DNA of 64,000 nt from Streptomyces goshikiensis (GCF_014650555.1 NZ_BMVE01000007.1:186001-250000); one strand, 5' to 3'. Shown: positions 25,074 through 34,746, counted from the first letter of the stretch. Program-made: numbers and translations. The notes: a model not told the origin generated them from the letters alone.

Positions 25074-26164
25074 GGGGCGACCGCCGCGCCCTCGGGCACG
25101 CCCTCGCTCTCGCGCAGCACCCGGCCCAGCAGATGGGCCAGGTACGCCTCGTCGCGGATGGTGACGTGGAGCCGGTTGTTGGTCATGTGCATGTACGGGG
25201 AGAGCAGCAGCGGCAGCGCCTGCGCGGGATCCGTCACCCGCTCGTCCCGGGCGCCGTCCCAGGAACGGAACACCAGGTCCCCGGCGACGGCGAGGGCCTC
25301 GGCGCGCTCGCGCAGCTCCCGGCAGTGCTCCGCCCAGCCGGCCAGGAACGCCGGGAGCCGGCCGGTCTCCCCGGCGGCGAGCGCCCCGCGCACGGCGGCG
25401 AAGCGGCGGCCGAGCCCGGGGGCGGTCTGCCCGTACGTCCGGTCGTACTCCTCGGACCCGATGAACCCGGTGCCGGGGAAGGCCCGGTGCCAGAACTCGT
25501 AGTACCGGTCGAGGTATCCGGCGAGCTCCTCGCGCTCCGGCAGGAAGACGCCCGCCATGACCATCATCAGCTGGGCGGAGGTGCCCAGCAGGACGGTCCG
25601 CAGGTGCAGGTTCATCCGGTGCAGGGCGTCCATGACGAGGTCGCTGGAGCGGGCGAAGTGCCATTCGGCCAGTTCGACGCCGGCCGGGCCGCCGTACTTG
25701 CCGAACTCGGGCTCGTAGGGCTCCCGGGCGTACGAATTGTTCGGCCGCAGGTTCATCCGGCCGTCCGGGCCCATGAAGGCGGCCCGGTCGCCCTCCGGGA
25801 ACTCGATGTCGAACAGCGTGTTGTAGAACTCGTTGAGGAACCCGGAGTCCACCTCGTACAGGGCCGGACGGGCCTTCAGGAACGCCGCGACGGCCTCCTC
25901 GGCGCGGCGCCGCACCTCGGGCCCCGCCTCGGGCGTGACGGGGCGCAGCCGCAGGCGTACGTGCGGCCCCTCCAGCCAGTAGTTGATGAAGAAGTGGCCG
26001 GCGAGCAGGCCGTCGGCGGTGAGTTCGGCGATCAGCGGCCGCACGCACCGCGTCAGCAGCGGCTGCGGGTTGGCGGCGTAGAAGATGTGCAGGGCCTGCC
26101 ACGCGCCACGGGTGTCGGCGGGGCTGTCGGTGCGGGCGCCGGCGGGCGGGGTCATCTCGGACAT
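25070..26164 (-). CDS. SpaB_C-type (thiopeptide-type bacteriocin biosynthesis) protein, probable elimination subunit
   Basis: A 364-residue protein of the LanB C-terminal family, starting 'WQALHIFYAANPQPLL' and 'HFFINYWLEGPHVRLRLRP'. In split LanB systems this part removes glutamate from glutamylated Ser/Thr to give dehydroalanine or dehydrobutyrine. Related stand-alone proteins in thiopeptide pathways instead join two dehydroalanines into a pyridine, and sequence reading alone does not fully separate the two. Only one such gene exists here, and the dehydratase N-terminal partner lies just upstream, so elimination is the simpler role. The ATG at 26164 has AGGAAGG nine bases upstream; a second ATG at 26155 overlaps the upstream stop. 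Confidence 0.85.
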   Translation of the reverse strand: MSEMTPPAGARTDSPADTRGAWQALHIFYAANPQPLLTRCVRPLIAELTADGLLAGHFFINYWLEGPHVRLRLRPVTPEAGPEVRRRAEEAVAAFLKARPALYEVDSGFLNEFYNTLFDIEFPEGDRAAFMGPDGRMNLRPNNSYAREPYEPEFGKYGGPAGVELAEWHFARSSDLVMDALHRMNLHLRTVLLGTSAQLMMVMAGVFLPEREELAGYLDRYYEFWHRAFPGTGFIGSEEYDRTYGQTAPGLGRRFAAVRGALAAGETGRLPAFLAGWAEHCRELRERAEALAVAGDLVFRSWDGARDERVTDPAQALPLLLSPYMHMTNNRLHVTIRDEAYLAHLLGRVLRESEGVPEGAAVAP

Positions 26165-28935
26165 CGGGTGCCGCCTTCCTGGTCTCGGATGGTTGAGGTG
26201 AACGTCTCGACGGCCAGTTCGGCGACGTGGGCGCCGCGGGCCGAGCGCACGTGCGGGCCGTCGGGGCCGGGGAGCATCTCGCGGAAGACGACCCGGTGCG
26301 CCGGATCGCGCAGCAGCGTCTCGAAGGCCGCGAGCGAGAGGAGGCTCGCGAAGTCGACGTACTGCGGTTTGGCCCCGGCGGCCGACGGGCCGGCCGAGAC
26401 GGTGGCGAACACCTGCTCGGGCAGGCCGTGGGTACGCCGCCAGCGCTGCCAGTCGAGGAAGTGCCCGGCCTCCCGCGCCCCCCGGACGGGCAGGGCGCCC
26501 GCCGTGGTGGTCCAGCTGCGCCGGCTGAGGACCACGTCGCCGTGGACCACCCGGGGCCGCGTGGTCACCCGGTCGAGGGCCGCGCCCTCCGGTACGCCCG
26601 CCCACACGTCGAGCGGGGACATCGACGACGGGGACAGCAGCAGGAGCGTGCGCGGGATCGCGGGCAGCGCGAGCGGCACCAGGTAGCCGAGGTAGACGGG
26701 GATCACCTCGCGCCCCAGCCGCCGGGACCGCAGCACCACCCGCCCCGTCGCCGGCACGTGCTCGGCGTACAGGTCGTCCAGGTGCAGCCGGCGCTCCGGC
26801 GGGAGCGTGCCGCTCTCGCCCGGGCAGACGATCTCGTAGTCGGTCAGCTCCCCGTGCAGGTTGAGGTTGGTGGTGACCGGACCCCCGGTGACCTCGGCGA
26901 AGACCGCGCCAGGCGGGGTGACCCGGCGGGCGGTGTCCCGCAGCCCGGCGCAGAAGCCGGCGCCCGGCGCGTCCGTCGGCCCCGGCCCGCCCTGCTCCTC
27001 GTACACGTGAGTGAAACGGCTGAAGGGGAAGGCCAGACCGCCGTACGAGCGGTTCAGGACGGTCAGCGGGGTGCCGTCGGCGGGATCGCGGGCGAACTGG
27101 AGGTGGTGGCAGCGCGGTGCGAAGTCCGGTGTCACCGGCGCAAGTTCAGCCGCCACCTCGGCCAGGTCTGCCTCGTCGAGACGGATGTGGTCCGCGGCCG
27201 TCCCGTCCGCCCCGTCCGTCCCGGCCGTCCCGTGCGCGGCCTCGTACGCCGACCAGGCCCGCCGCATCCGGCCGATGAACGCCCGGCGCGCCGCGTCCAG
27301 GGCCCGGATCCCGGGCAGGCCCAGCCAGTTCTCCTCCGCGACGTACTCGCCGCGCTCGTCGAAGGGCCTCCGCCGGGCGGTGAACGACAGGTACTGGTCG
27401 TAGAAGTCCTCGTGGAAGTCGTGCACCAGCCCCAGGAGGTCCTCGCAGCGGCCCCCGGAGCCGTACCGCGCGGTGAAGAACCCCTCGAAGGTGACCCGCC
27501 CGGCCAGCGTGAGGTCGAAGGCGGGCAGGATCCGCTCGACCGAGCGCAGCGCGGTCCAGTCCGGCGGCGCGCAGGGCAGCTCGTGGCCCCCGCTCACGTC
27601 CTCGTACAGCAGGGTCTGCGGCAGGGCCGCGTCCGGTGCGCCGAGTTCCTCCCACGCCCGGTGCAGCCCGCTGCGCAGTTCCCGCAGCAGCCCGGCCCGT
27701 TCGGCGTGCCCGGCCTCCGGATAGCCGGCCAGCGCCGCGGCGGGCGCCTCCAGCAGGGCGGCGAGCCGGTCCGCCCAGGGCCGCTCCAGCGAGGTCAGCG
27801 ACCGCTGGAAGGAGCGCAGCGGATCCCCGCCGTGCACCTCGGTGTCGAGGCAGGGCACGCGCACCATGCCGAGCTGGAGGAGGGCGGCGACGTACGCCTC
27901 GCACTCGGCGGGATCCGCGGCGTGCTCGGCGGCCAGCCAGTCGGTCAGCTCCCGGTGCCGCAGCTCGGGCCGCCCGGCGAACAGGGCGAGGAGGCGGTCG
28001 AGCGTCCCGCTGCGCCGCAGGAAGAACAGCCGGTCCTTGACCGCGTCGAAGGTGACGGCGGCCGAGTCGTCGCCCGCCGTGACCGAGCGGCGCACGTAGC
28101 GGATCCGGTCCTCCTCGTGGCCCCAGCCCGAGGCCGGGCGCAGCGGCAGGTCCCGGCGGCGCACGGGGTCGGCCAGGATCAGCTCGGCGAGCCGCGCGAG
28201 GACCACGACGTTGAGGCGGACGTGGCTGCTCCAGACGTCCGCGACCCGCGCCGCGCCGCCCGGTGCGCCGTCGCCCGTGAAACGCCCGGTCGCCACCCCG
28301 GTGAAGGTGCTGAACGGGCTCGTCTTGCAGGCCGTCCGGTACACGTACGAGAGGACCGACCGCTCGGCCTTGCGGGCCCGCCCGCCCGGCACGCCCTCGG
28401 CGCTCGCGTACCCGTCGAGCTGCTTCTCCAGCACCGGGGAGGCGAGCAGCAACCCGTGCCGCAGCCGCTCGTCGGCCAGCAGCTCGCGCAGCGCGGCCCG
28501 GTTCCCGGCCAGGTCGGCGGCCAGCAACGGCGGGCCCTCGGCCAGCAGTTTGTCCAGGAGCCCGCGCCGGTGCAGCCAGCCCGCGAGGTGCTCGGCGGCG
28601 TCCTCGTCCATGGCGGCCACGGCTTCCACGGCCGTCTCCGTCGACGCGTCCCGGCGGGCCGGCGGCCGGCCGTTGTGGATCTGGCGGCGCAGCCGCAGCA
28701 GCGCGCGCCGCTGGGCGGCGCCCGGGCCGTCCGGCGCCGGATCGGTGGCCCCGACGGCCTCGTGGAGTACGTCACCCAGCCGCTGCTCGCCCTTGCGCAG
28801 GGCCGCCTCGGCGGTCAGGACCTCCTCGGCCCAGCGCCCGGTGTCGGTGGCGCGCAGGGCTTCGACCGCGGACAGCGGGAGTCCGGCGACCCGGAGCATG
28901 AAGCGGTCGCCCGCCTGCCATTCGGTGGTGTTCAT
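26152..28935 (-). CDS. LanB-type lantibiotic dehydratase, glutamylation subunit
   Basis: A 927-residue lantibiotic dehydratase N-terminal domain. It would transfer glutamate from glutamyl-tRNA to Ser/Thr side chains of the precursor core. Family features include 'RFMLRVAGLPLSAVEAL' at the N-terminus, 'VYRTACKTSPFSTFTGVATG' around residue 205, 'YGSGGRCEDLLGLVHDFHEDF' in the middle, and 'PPERRLHLDDLYAEHVPATG' followed by 'PVYLGYLVPLALPAIPR' in the last third. The elimination domain is absent and encoded separately just downstream with overlap, as in thiopeptide and goadsporin pathways. ATG at 28935; 12 bp separate it from the SagB gene upstream. Confidence 0.93.
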   Translation of the reverse strand: MNTTEWQAGDRFMLRVAGLPLSAVEALRATDTGRWAEEVLTAEAALRKGEQRLGDVLHEAVGATDPAPDGPGAAQRRALLRLRRQIHNGRPPARRDASTETAVEAVAAMDEDAAEHLAGWLHRRGLLDKLLAEGPPLLAADLAGNRAALRELLADERLRHGLLLASPVLEKQLDGYASAEGVPGGRARKAERSVLSYVYRTACKTSPFSTFTGVATGRFTGDGAPGGAARVADVWSSHVRLNVVVLARLAELILADPVRRRDLPLRPASGWGHEEDRIRYVRRSVTAGDDSAAVTFDAVKDRLFFLRRSGTLDRLLALFAGRPELRHRELTDWLAAEHAADPAECEAYVAALLQLGMVRVPCLDTEVHGGDPLRSFQRSLTSLERPWADRLAALLEAPAAALAGYPEAGHAERAGLLRELRSGLHRAWEELGAPDAALPQTLLYEDVSGGHELPCAPPDWTALRSVERILPAFDLTLAGRVTFEGFFTARYGSGGRCEDLLGLVHDFHEDFYDQYLSFTARRRPFDERGEYVAEENWLGLPGIRALDAARRAFIGRMRRAWSAYEAAHGTAGTDGADGTAADHIRLDEADLAEVAAELAPVTPDFAPRCHHLQFARDPADGTPLTVLNRSYGGLAFPFSRFTHVYEEQGGPGPTDAPGAGFCAGLRDTARRVTPPGAVFAEVTGGPVTTNLNLHGELTDYEIVCPGESGTLPPERRLHLDDLYAEHVPATGRVVLRSRRLGREVIPVYLGYLVPLALPAIPRTLLLLSPSSMSPLDVWAGVPEGAALDRVTTRPRVVHGDVVLSRRSWTTTAGALPVRGAREAGHFLDWQRWRRTHGLPEQVFATVSAGPSAAGAKPQYVDFASLLSLAAFETLLRDPAHRVVFREMLPGPDGPHVRSARGAHVAELAVETFTSTIRDQEGGTRCPR

Positions 28936-28947
28936 CGTCGGCTCCCC

Positions 28948-30540
28948 TCAGGCGATTTCGTGACGGAAGTCGGCCGGGCGCGGACGGTCGTGCCCCAGCA
29001 GCATGATCAGCAGGGGCGCCTCGTCGGTCCCGGTCAGCCCCAGCTCCTCCCGGTACGAGATGTTGTCGAAGCCGAGCGCCACCCCGGCGCCCAGGCCGAA
29101 GGCCGCGGCCGTGGTGTAGAAGGTCTGGGCGACCGCGCCGATGGTGGCGCCCACCAGCCGGTAGCCGCGATCGCCCACCGCGTCCAGGACCGCGGTGGTG
29201 CGGACCGTCGGGACGATCACCGCGCCGGCCTGCTCCAGGTTGTAGTTGGACAGGAAGTAGTTGCGCTGGAGGAAGGACCCGGGCGGCCCCGGCACCCTCA
29301 GCCGCAGGGTGTGGGCGGCCGGATCGTAGGCGTACGCGCCGGGCGCGATGCCCTCGACGTGGTTGACGAAGGCGTACAGCGAGGTGAGCGGGGGCCCGCC
29401 GGGGCGCTCGGTCTCCGTGCCGTACGCCGTGGCCGCGCAGTCGGCCAGCGCGGCGGCGAACGGCCCGGCCGCGAGGGTACGGGAGGCGTCGAACCGGCCG
29501 AAGCTGCTGCGGCGTTCGCGCAGCGCCCGCCGGGTGGTGACCGGTGGCGCGGGCGGCGCGGGCAGCGGCAGCGGATCGCCGCCCCGGGGCGGGAACGCGG
29601 CGGCCGCGTCCAGCGCGTCCGGCGCCGGGCGGTCGGCGGCCCGGCCCGCGGTGGCCTCGTGGATGCGGCGCAGCGTCTCGAACACGAGGACGCGGCGGGA
29701 GCGTTCGACGTCCCGGTGCCGGACGGCCGGGGCCGTCTCAGGGGCCGGGGTGACGTCGGGGGCCGGGGCAGCTCCCGGCTGTCCGGCACCGGGCGCCCCG
29801 TCCCAGGTCAGGGGCACCACCGCGAAGATCCCCTCCTCCTCGGGCGCCACGCCCAGCAGCCGGGCCAGGCGTTCCTCGTCGAACCACAGCACCGGGTCGA
29901 TCCGCAGCCCGTACCGCGCGGCCCACAGCCGCCACGTCTGCACCAGGGCGCCCACGTCCATGCTCACGGCGTGGAAGGAGAAGCTGTTGTACTTGAAGGC
30001 GTTCTGCCAGTACTTCACCCCGAGGACGAGGTACTGCGTCGCCGCCGCGGCCGCGCCGGCCCCCGGGCCGAGGGCCGACCGGACCTCCCCGGTGACATCG
30101 CCCGTCAGCAGCCGGCGCAGCCCGTGCTGGTGCGGCGCGTAGTGGTAGAGCCCCGGGGTCAGCGGCCCGCCCGGGCCCGCCGCCCAGTGGACGGACACCG
30201 GGTAGAGCCCGCCGCCCGACGCGGTGCCCCGCGACCAGTTCGCGTGGGTGTAGTGCGGCAGCGCCGCCAGGTCGGTGTTCGCCTGGACCGCGAGCCGCCG
30301 GCCGGTCAGCCCGTACGAGTCCCGGAGCATCCCGGACAGCAGCGGCAGGGTGAACCCCCGGACCCCACCGGCGGCCTGCTCCGGCGGTTCCGGCGATTCC
30401 GGCAGCGGCAGGGTCTCGGCGTCCGGGTGGAACTTGGCCTTGCGGGGCCGGTCGGCCCAGTCGGGCACGAAGTCGGCGGGCTCCATCGGCACCCGGCCGC
30501 GGTGCATGATCTCGTGGGCGTAGACATGGGCGTAGCCCAT
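28948..30540 (-). CDS. SagB/ThcOx-type azoline oxidase with two nitroreductase-like domains
   Basis: A 530-residue FMN-dependent dehydrogenase expected to oxidise azolines to azoles. It contains two related nitroreductase-like halves. The first (about 60-260) includes 'GGGLYPVSVHW', 'NAFKYNSFSFHAVSMDVGA' and 'QTWRLWAARYGLRIDPV'. The second (about 325-520) includes 'RRALRERRSSFGRF', 'VNHVEGIAPGAYAYDP' and 'NYNLEQAGAVIVPT'. The Lys-Tyr pair in 'FKYN' recalls the catalytic Lys-Tyr of McbC-type oxidases. Between them lies a Pro/Ala-rich linker. ATG 30540 with AGGAGG upstream. Single-domain SagB proteins are about half this length, so this is a tandem form. Confidence 0.9.
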   Translation of the reverse strand: MGYAHVYAHEIMHRGRVPMEPADFVPDWADRPRKAKFHPDAETLPLPESPEPPEQAAGGVRGFTLPLLSGMLRDSYGLTGRRLAVQANTDLAALPHYTHANWSRGTASGGGLYPVSVHWAAGPGGPLTPGLYHYAPHQHGLRRLLTGDVTGEVRSALGPGAGAAAAATQYLVLGVKYWQNAFKYNSFSFHAVSMDVGALVQTWRLWAARYGLRIDPVLWFDEERLARLLGVAPEEEGIFAVVPLTWDGAPGAGQPGAAPAPDVTPAPETAPAVRHRDVERSRRVLVFETLRRIHEATAGRAADRPAPDALDAAAAFPPRGGDPLPLPAPPAPPVTTRRALRERRSSFGRFDASRTLAAGPFAAALADCAATAYGTETERPGGPPLTSLYAFVNHVEGIAPGAYAYDPAAHTLRLRVPGPPGSFLQRNYFLSNYNLEQAGAVIVPTVRTTAVLDAVGDRGYRLVGATIGAVAQTFYTTAAAFGLGAGVALGFDNISYREELGLTGTDEAPLLIMLLGHDRPRPADFRHEIA

Positions 30541-30584
30541 GGGTCCTCCTACGTTCGGGTCGGACGCCGGTCGCGGCGGCCGGG

Positions 30585-32531
30585 TCAGGGGAAGGGGTGG
30601 GGTGCCGGGTTCAGGTCGCCGGGCTCCAGCGCGCGCTCGCGCAGCCCGGCGGTGAACAGGCCGGTCCGCATCCGTGGCATGCCGAGCGCCCGCTGCCGGG
30701 ACCACCCGAAGTCGATGGGGAGCAGCCCGGGGACGAGCACGCTCACCGTGTGCAGGCCGAGCTTCCGCTGCTCGGGCATCGTCTGGTCCACGACCACGAC
30801 GTCGAAGCCCTCCGCCGTGACCGCCGACACGCACCGCTCCAGATCCGTGCGCACGTCGTCCGAGGCGGCCGCGCCCCACCGGTCGGGCCACTCCAGCTCG
30901 GCCACCGTCCGCGTCGGCCCCCCGCCCGGCGCCCGCAGCAGGAAGTCCGCGTGCCGGCCCATCTCCGGGACCCCGTAGACGAGCGGATGGTCGTGCAGCG
31001 CCGTGACCAGGGAGAAGTCGGCCGCCATGGCGCGCAGCCGGGCCTCGTCGCGCTCGGTGCGCCCCGGTAGGTTGACGGCGTCCGTGGCGATCTCGCAGAG
31101 CGCCGAGTCCAGGGCCGACTCCGGGTCGAGACCGGCTCCCGCCCCGAAGCACATCCGGCCGGTGCCGCCGTCGAAGCGCTCGGCGACCGCCGTCACGACG
31201 GGGATCGGGAAGGTGATCCGGGTGTCGAAGAAGCGGGCGCGGTAGCCGTACATCGCCAGCCGGTCGACCATCGCGCGCGTCGCCGGACGGGAGCTGCTCG
31301 CCGGGTCGATCTCGGGCAGCGGCTGCCGTCCGTACCAGGTGAGGAGGAAGGCGTCCCGCTCGACGACCTCCATCAGGGCGAAGTACACGGCCTCGGCCGC
31401 ACTGCCGCCGGAGGCGCAGCCGTTGGAGCTCTCCTGCACGAACCGGTTCTCCAGGCCCGGCGCGTGGTAGTACGTCAGGATCTCCGGCACCAGCCGGGGC
31501 ACCCTGTCGCGCAGCGACCAGCCCCACACCCAGGCGATCTCCCGGTCCGGGTCGAAGGGGCGCACGCGCGGGTTCTCCCGGTGGAAGGCCTCGCTGTACA
31601 GGCCCACCTCCCGCGGGTCGACGGCATCGGCGCCGAACCGCGACAGCGGACCGGTGACGCTCGTGGTCCGCGACCGCGCCCGCATCCCTGCGTAGCGCTC
31701 CAGCCCCTCCAGGACCCCCACCTGCCCGCTGCGGGTGAAGGAGTCCGTGTGACCGCCCCAGAACGTCTCGCGCAGGTACTCGCCCGAACGCATAGAGAAA
31801 CAGCCGATGGTGGCGGAGGTGGTGGTCGAGGACACGTCCTGGACGAGGGAGGGACCCAGCGCCCCGCACAGCGGGTTGGCGAAGGCCGCCACCTCGATCC
31901 CGTACGACTCGACGGGGCGGGTACGGAAGACACCGGGCCGGTACTTGGGCGAGGGCGGCAGGTCCAGGGCGGCCCCCGCCGCGGTGTCCGTCTCCGGCGC
32001 GGCGCACCCCGGGCACTCGGGGTCGGGAACCAGCGGATGGCGGCGTACGGAGCCGGTCCGCAGGTCCAGGAGCCGCACCTGGGGGAAGACGCCCCCGGGG
32101 GAGGCGGCGCCGGGCGCCCCGGCGGCGGTGATCAGCGCGGCCAGCGCATCGGCGGCGAAGGCGTGCGCGTACGGCCAGGCACCGGCGGCCAGGGTGCCGC
32201 CGCCCAGCTCCAGGGCGTCCCGGAGCGCGACGGACCGCACGGCCTGCCAGCGGCGCTCCAGACACCGCGCACAGCCGCCGGGCGTCCCCACGACCGCCTG
32301 GTGGCCGTACAGGTGCACGGGCACGGAGGCCCGGCTCCCCCCGGGTCCGGGGGCGGGGCGCGCGAAGGCGTCCGCGGTCCCCAGCGCCGACAGCGTCACC
32401 CTCGGGCCGCCGAGCGCGCCGAGGGCACGCTCCAGCAGCGCGGTGAAGCGGGCCGCCGCGCCGGGGCCGAGCGCGTGGACGACCTCGGGGCCGGCCGCGA
32501 CCCGGCCGGCGGGGATCCGGTCAGTGGTCAT
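30585..32531 (-). CDS. YcaO-domain cyclodehydratase (second copy)
   Basis: A 648-residue YcaO protein with the same layout as the copy at 20160-22100: two N-terminal CxxC pairs ('CARC', 'CPGC'), then the YcaO fold with 'VGVLEGLERYAG', 'SNGCASGGSAAEAVYFALME' followed by 'VVERDAFLLTWYGR', and 'VVDQTMPEQRKLGL', ending in 'PHPFP' (PxPxP). The conserved acidic and nucleotide-binding positions look intact in both copies, so both may be active, perhaps dividing Cys and Ser/Thr sites or acting as a heteromer. ATG at 32531; its start overlaps the end of the E1-like gene by 11 bp, so coupled translation is likely. Confidence 0.92.
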   Translation of the reverse strand: MTTDRIPAGRVAAGPEVVHALGPGAAARFTALLERALGALGGPRVTLSALGTADAFARPAPGPGGSRASVPVHLYGHQAVVGTPGGCARCLERRWQAVRSVALRDALELGGGTLAAGAWPYAHAFAADALAALITAAGAPGAASPGGVFPQVRLLDLRTGSVRRHPLVPDPECPGCAAPETDTAAGAALDLPPSPKYRPGVFRTRPVESYGIEVAAFANPLCGALGPSLVQDVSSTTTSATIGCFSMRSGEYLRETFWGGHTDSFTRSGQVGVLEGLERYAGMRARSRTTSVTGPLSRFGADAVDPREVGLYSEAFHRENPRVRPFDPDREIAWVWGWSLRDRVPRLVPEILTYYHAPGLENRFVQESSNGCASGGSAAEAVYFALMEVVERDAFLLTWYGRQPLPEIDPASSSRPATRAMVDRLAMYGYRARFFDTRITFPIPVVTAVAERFDGGTGRMCFGAGAGLDPESALDSALCEIATDAVNLPGRTERDEARLRAMAADFSLVTALHDHPLVYGVPEMGRHADFLLRAPGGGPTRTVAELEWPDRWGAAASDDVRTDLERCVSAVTAEGFDVVVVDQTMPEQRKLGLHTVSVLVPGLLPIDFGWSRQRALGMPRMRTGLFTAGLRERALEPGDLNPAPHPFP

Positions 32532-34746
32532 CGCCCGGCTCCTGGGCGCAGGTGAGGAGCACTCTGGCGGTGTGCAGTCCGGCGGAGGCCAGGTCGGGGG
32601 AGCCGGTGGGGACGACGTAGGCGTCACGGCCCGCCGCGCGCAACCGGTCCAGCACCCCGGCCCAGTCGGCGGCGACCGGGTTCCCACCGGCGTCACCGGC
32701 GTCGGCGGACAGGGTGAGCGTGCGGGCGTCGAGGTCCCGCAGCAGCGGATCACCGGTGTCGGCGGGAGCCCCGGAAGCCGCGGCGTCGCGCTCGTACTGC
32801 ACGGCGCCCAGCAGGTCCCGCAGGGCGTCGGCCGTCGCCGTCCGCCGGTCCAGGGCGGCGCCCACGGCCCAGCGGTCCGCCGCCCGGGCGAGCAGCACCT
32901 GGACACCGGACCGAGCGGCCTCGCCGAGGTCGAGCAGCTCGACGGTGATCCCGAGGCGCTCCGCCGACCGTACGAGGAAGGCGAGTTCGGCGTCGGGCGT
33001 CCCCTCCGTCAGCGCGACCGGCGCGGCCGCCGCCCCGCGCACCGCACGCAGCAGCGCGTCGTGGGCCAGCGCCGACAGCAGGCCGGCCGCCGCCGCGTCG
33101 GCGGGCGAAGGGCCCGCGCCGGCGCCGGCGCGGGTGCGCTCGAAGAGCCGGTCGCCGTTGTGCGGCCCGAACGGGCGCACCGCCGCCGCCGGAACCAGCA
33201 CGGGTTCCTTCGTGACCAGCGAGACGGCCCGCTGCCAGGCCCCGGCCGCGCCCGGCAGACCGGAGGCGAGGGTCAGCGAGGCCTCCGCGACCGCCCCCTC
33301 GGCGCGTGCCACGACACCGCGCGCCGGGACGACGTGCTCGGCGTACACGAGGGCCGCGGCGTCCAGCGCCCGCATCCGCGCCCCGGCGACGTGGTGGACG
33401 TCGAAGGCCGCGACCGCGCGGGGACCCGCGTGGCCGACGCCGAACTCGACCACGCTCAGCTTCAGCGGGATCTGGGTGAGCGGCTCGTCCGCGTAGCGCG
33501 TGAAGACGCCGGTGTACGGACGGACCAGCGCGGAGCGCCGGTTCAGCTCCTCCACCAGCGCGTCCGCCTCGCGGGCGGTCTCCAGGGTCGGCAGGGCGGG
33601 CGCCCCGGAGGTGCCCGCCTCGGTGAGGGCCACGGGCGCCGGGGTCTCCCGCGCCGCCTCCTCCTCGGCCGGGGCGCAGAACGGGCACCGCGGGTGGACG
33701 AGGAGCGGTTCCGCGGTGACGTCCAGCGAGGCCATGTCCTGGACGATCACCTGGCCCGCGGTCTCGGCGGGCAGCGCTCCCGAGGCGGCGCGGAAGACCT
33801 CGTACCCCAGGAGGTTGCCGATCATCGCGGCCAGCGGCCGGCCCGGCTCGGGGCCGGACGCGGCGGGGCTCCCGGGCAGCGCCAGCGCGCTCCACAGTTC
33901 GGCGGCGGCCGCGGTGTCACGGCCGGCGGCGCCGCCGAGCCGGAGCGCGGCGCAGGCCCAGCAGCCGGCGCTGCCGGCCGTCATCAGGGGGCCGATCACG
34001 GCGTCGGAGCCGTACGACCAGGCGGGCAGCAGGGCGGCGCCGGCCGGGATCCCGGCGCGCAGCAGCGGCAGCAGCCGGGCGGGCGCGGTCCGGCCGCCCG
34101 TGACGACGACGAGGTTGTAATCGGCCAGTTCGGTCCAGCCGGGCTGGCGCCCGTCGGCCGGCGCCAGCGTGCGGAGCTCGACGGGGCAGCCGTCGCCGAC
34201 GGCCTCGGCGACCTCCGGGCCGAGCGCCGAGGCGACCCGGCCCGCCGTCACGCCGACGGTCGCGCAGCCGTTGCGTATCAGGCTCGACGCGCACCAGCGG
34301 GCCACGTCGTCCTCGCCGAGGACGGCGACGCGGGTGCCGCGGAAGCGCAGGAACCGGGCCTCGGCGTCATCGGCGTAGTGGTCGGCGTACGCGATCTGCG
34401 GGGCGAACCGGCGGGCCACGTCGGGAGAGAGCACCGCCTGCCCGTCGGCGCGCGGGGCGGGGTCGGTGACGGGCCGGGCGAAGTCCCGCTCGTACAGGGT
34501 CCGGACGAGTTCGCCGACCATCGTCCGCTGTGCCTCGCCGAGGCCCCGGCACAGGTCGGCGACCGCGTGCTCGCCGGTGAGGTGGGGCACGATCAGCGTC
34601 GCGAAGCGGTAGGCGGACTTGGCCGTCAGGCGGAAGCCGCCGTCCGCGTTGTGGAACAGCACGCCGTCCGGCGTCTCGGTGAACAGCACGTCGCGGCGGA
34701 TCCGGGGACGGGTCGCGGCAACGGCTTCGTAGCTGGCGTGAGCCAT
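32521..34746 (-). CDS. TOMM leader-peptide-binding E1-like protein with degenerate YcaO-like C-terminal half
   Basis: A 741-residue Ocin-ThiF-like protein. Residues ~15-95 form a winged-helix RRE that should bind the precursor leader ('PDGVLFHNADGGFRLTAKSA'). Residues ~137-360 are E1/ThiF-like with a Rossmann start 'TRVAVLGEDDVARWCASSLI' and a zinc tetrad Cys262/Cys265 ('CWAC') and Cys354/Cys357 ('CPFC'). Residues ~385-741 resemble a YcaO fold in overall pattern ('MRALDAAALVYAEHVVPARG', terminal 'AGLHTARVLLTC') but lack the ATP-binding glutamates and the PxPxP end, so this half is probably structural. It would recruit the precursor for the two YcaO enzymes. ATG at 34746. First enzyme gene after the SARP gene. 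Confidence 0.87.
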   Translation of the reverse strand: MAHASYEAVAATRPRIRRDVLFTETPDGVLFHNADGGFRLTAKSAYRFATLIVPHLTGEHAVADLCRGLGEAQRTMVGELVRTLYERDFARPVTDPAPRADGQAVLSPDVARRFAPQIAYADHYADDAEARFLRFRGTRVAVLGEDDVARWCASSLIRNGCATVGVTAGRVASALGPEVAEAVGDGCPVELRTLAPADGRQPGWTELADYNLVVVTGGRTAPARLLPLLRAGIPAGAALLPAWSYGSDAVIGPLMTAGSAGCWACAALRLGGAAGRDTAAAAELWSALALPGSPAASGPEPGRPLAAMIGNLLGYEVFRAASGALPAETAGQVIVQDMASLDVTAEPLLVHPRCPFCAPAEEEAARETPAPVALTEAGTSGAPALPTLETAREADALVEELNRRSALVRPYTGVFTRYADEPLTQIPLKLSVVEFGVGHAGPRAVAAFDVHHVAGARMRALDAAALVYAEHVVPARGVVARAEGAVAEASLTLASGLPGAAGAWQRAVSLVTKEPVLVPAAAVRPFGPHNGDRLFERTRAGAGAGPSPADAAAAGLLSALAHDALLRAVRGAAAAPVALTEGTPDAELAFLVRSAERLGITVELLDLGEAARSGVQVLLARAADRWAVGAALDRRTATADALRDLLGAVQYERDAAASGAPADTGDPLLRDLDARTLTLSADAGDAGGNPVAADWAGVLDRLRAAGRDAYVVPTGSPDLASAGLHTARVLLTCAQEPGDDH

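Noticed and set aside
25070..26164. Assignment as a thiopeptide pyridine synthase
   Set aside because: It is the only SpaB_C-type protein and adjoins the LanB glutamylation gene, so elimination is required first; the cycloaddition role is kept only as an alternative.
26227..30978. A 1,583-codon open frame on the plus strand
   Set aside because: It lies wholly opposite the LanB-type and SagB-type genes and has the composition of a shadow frame.
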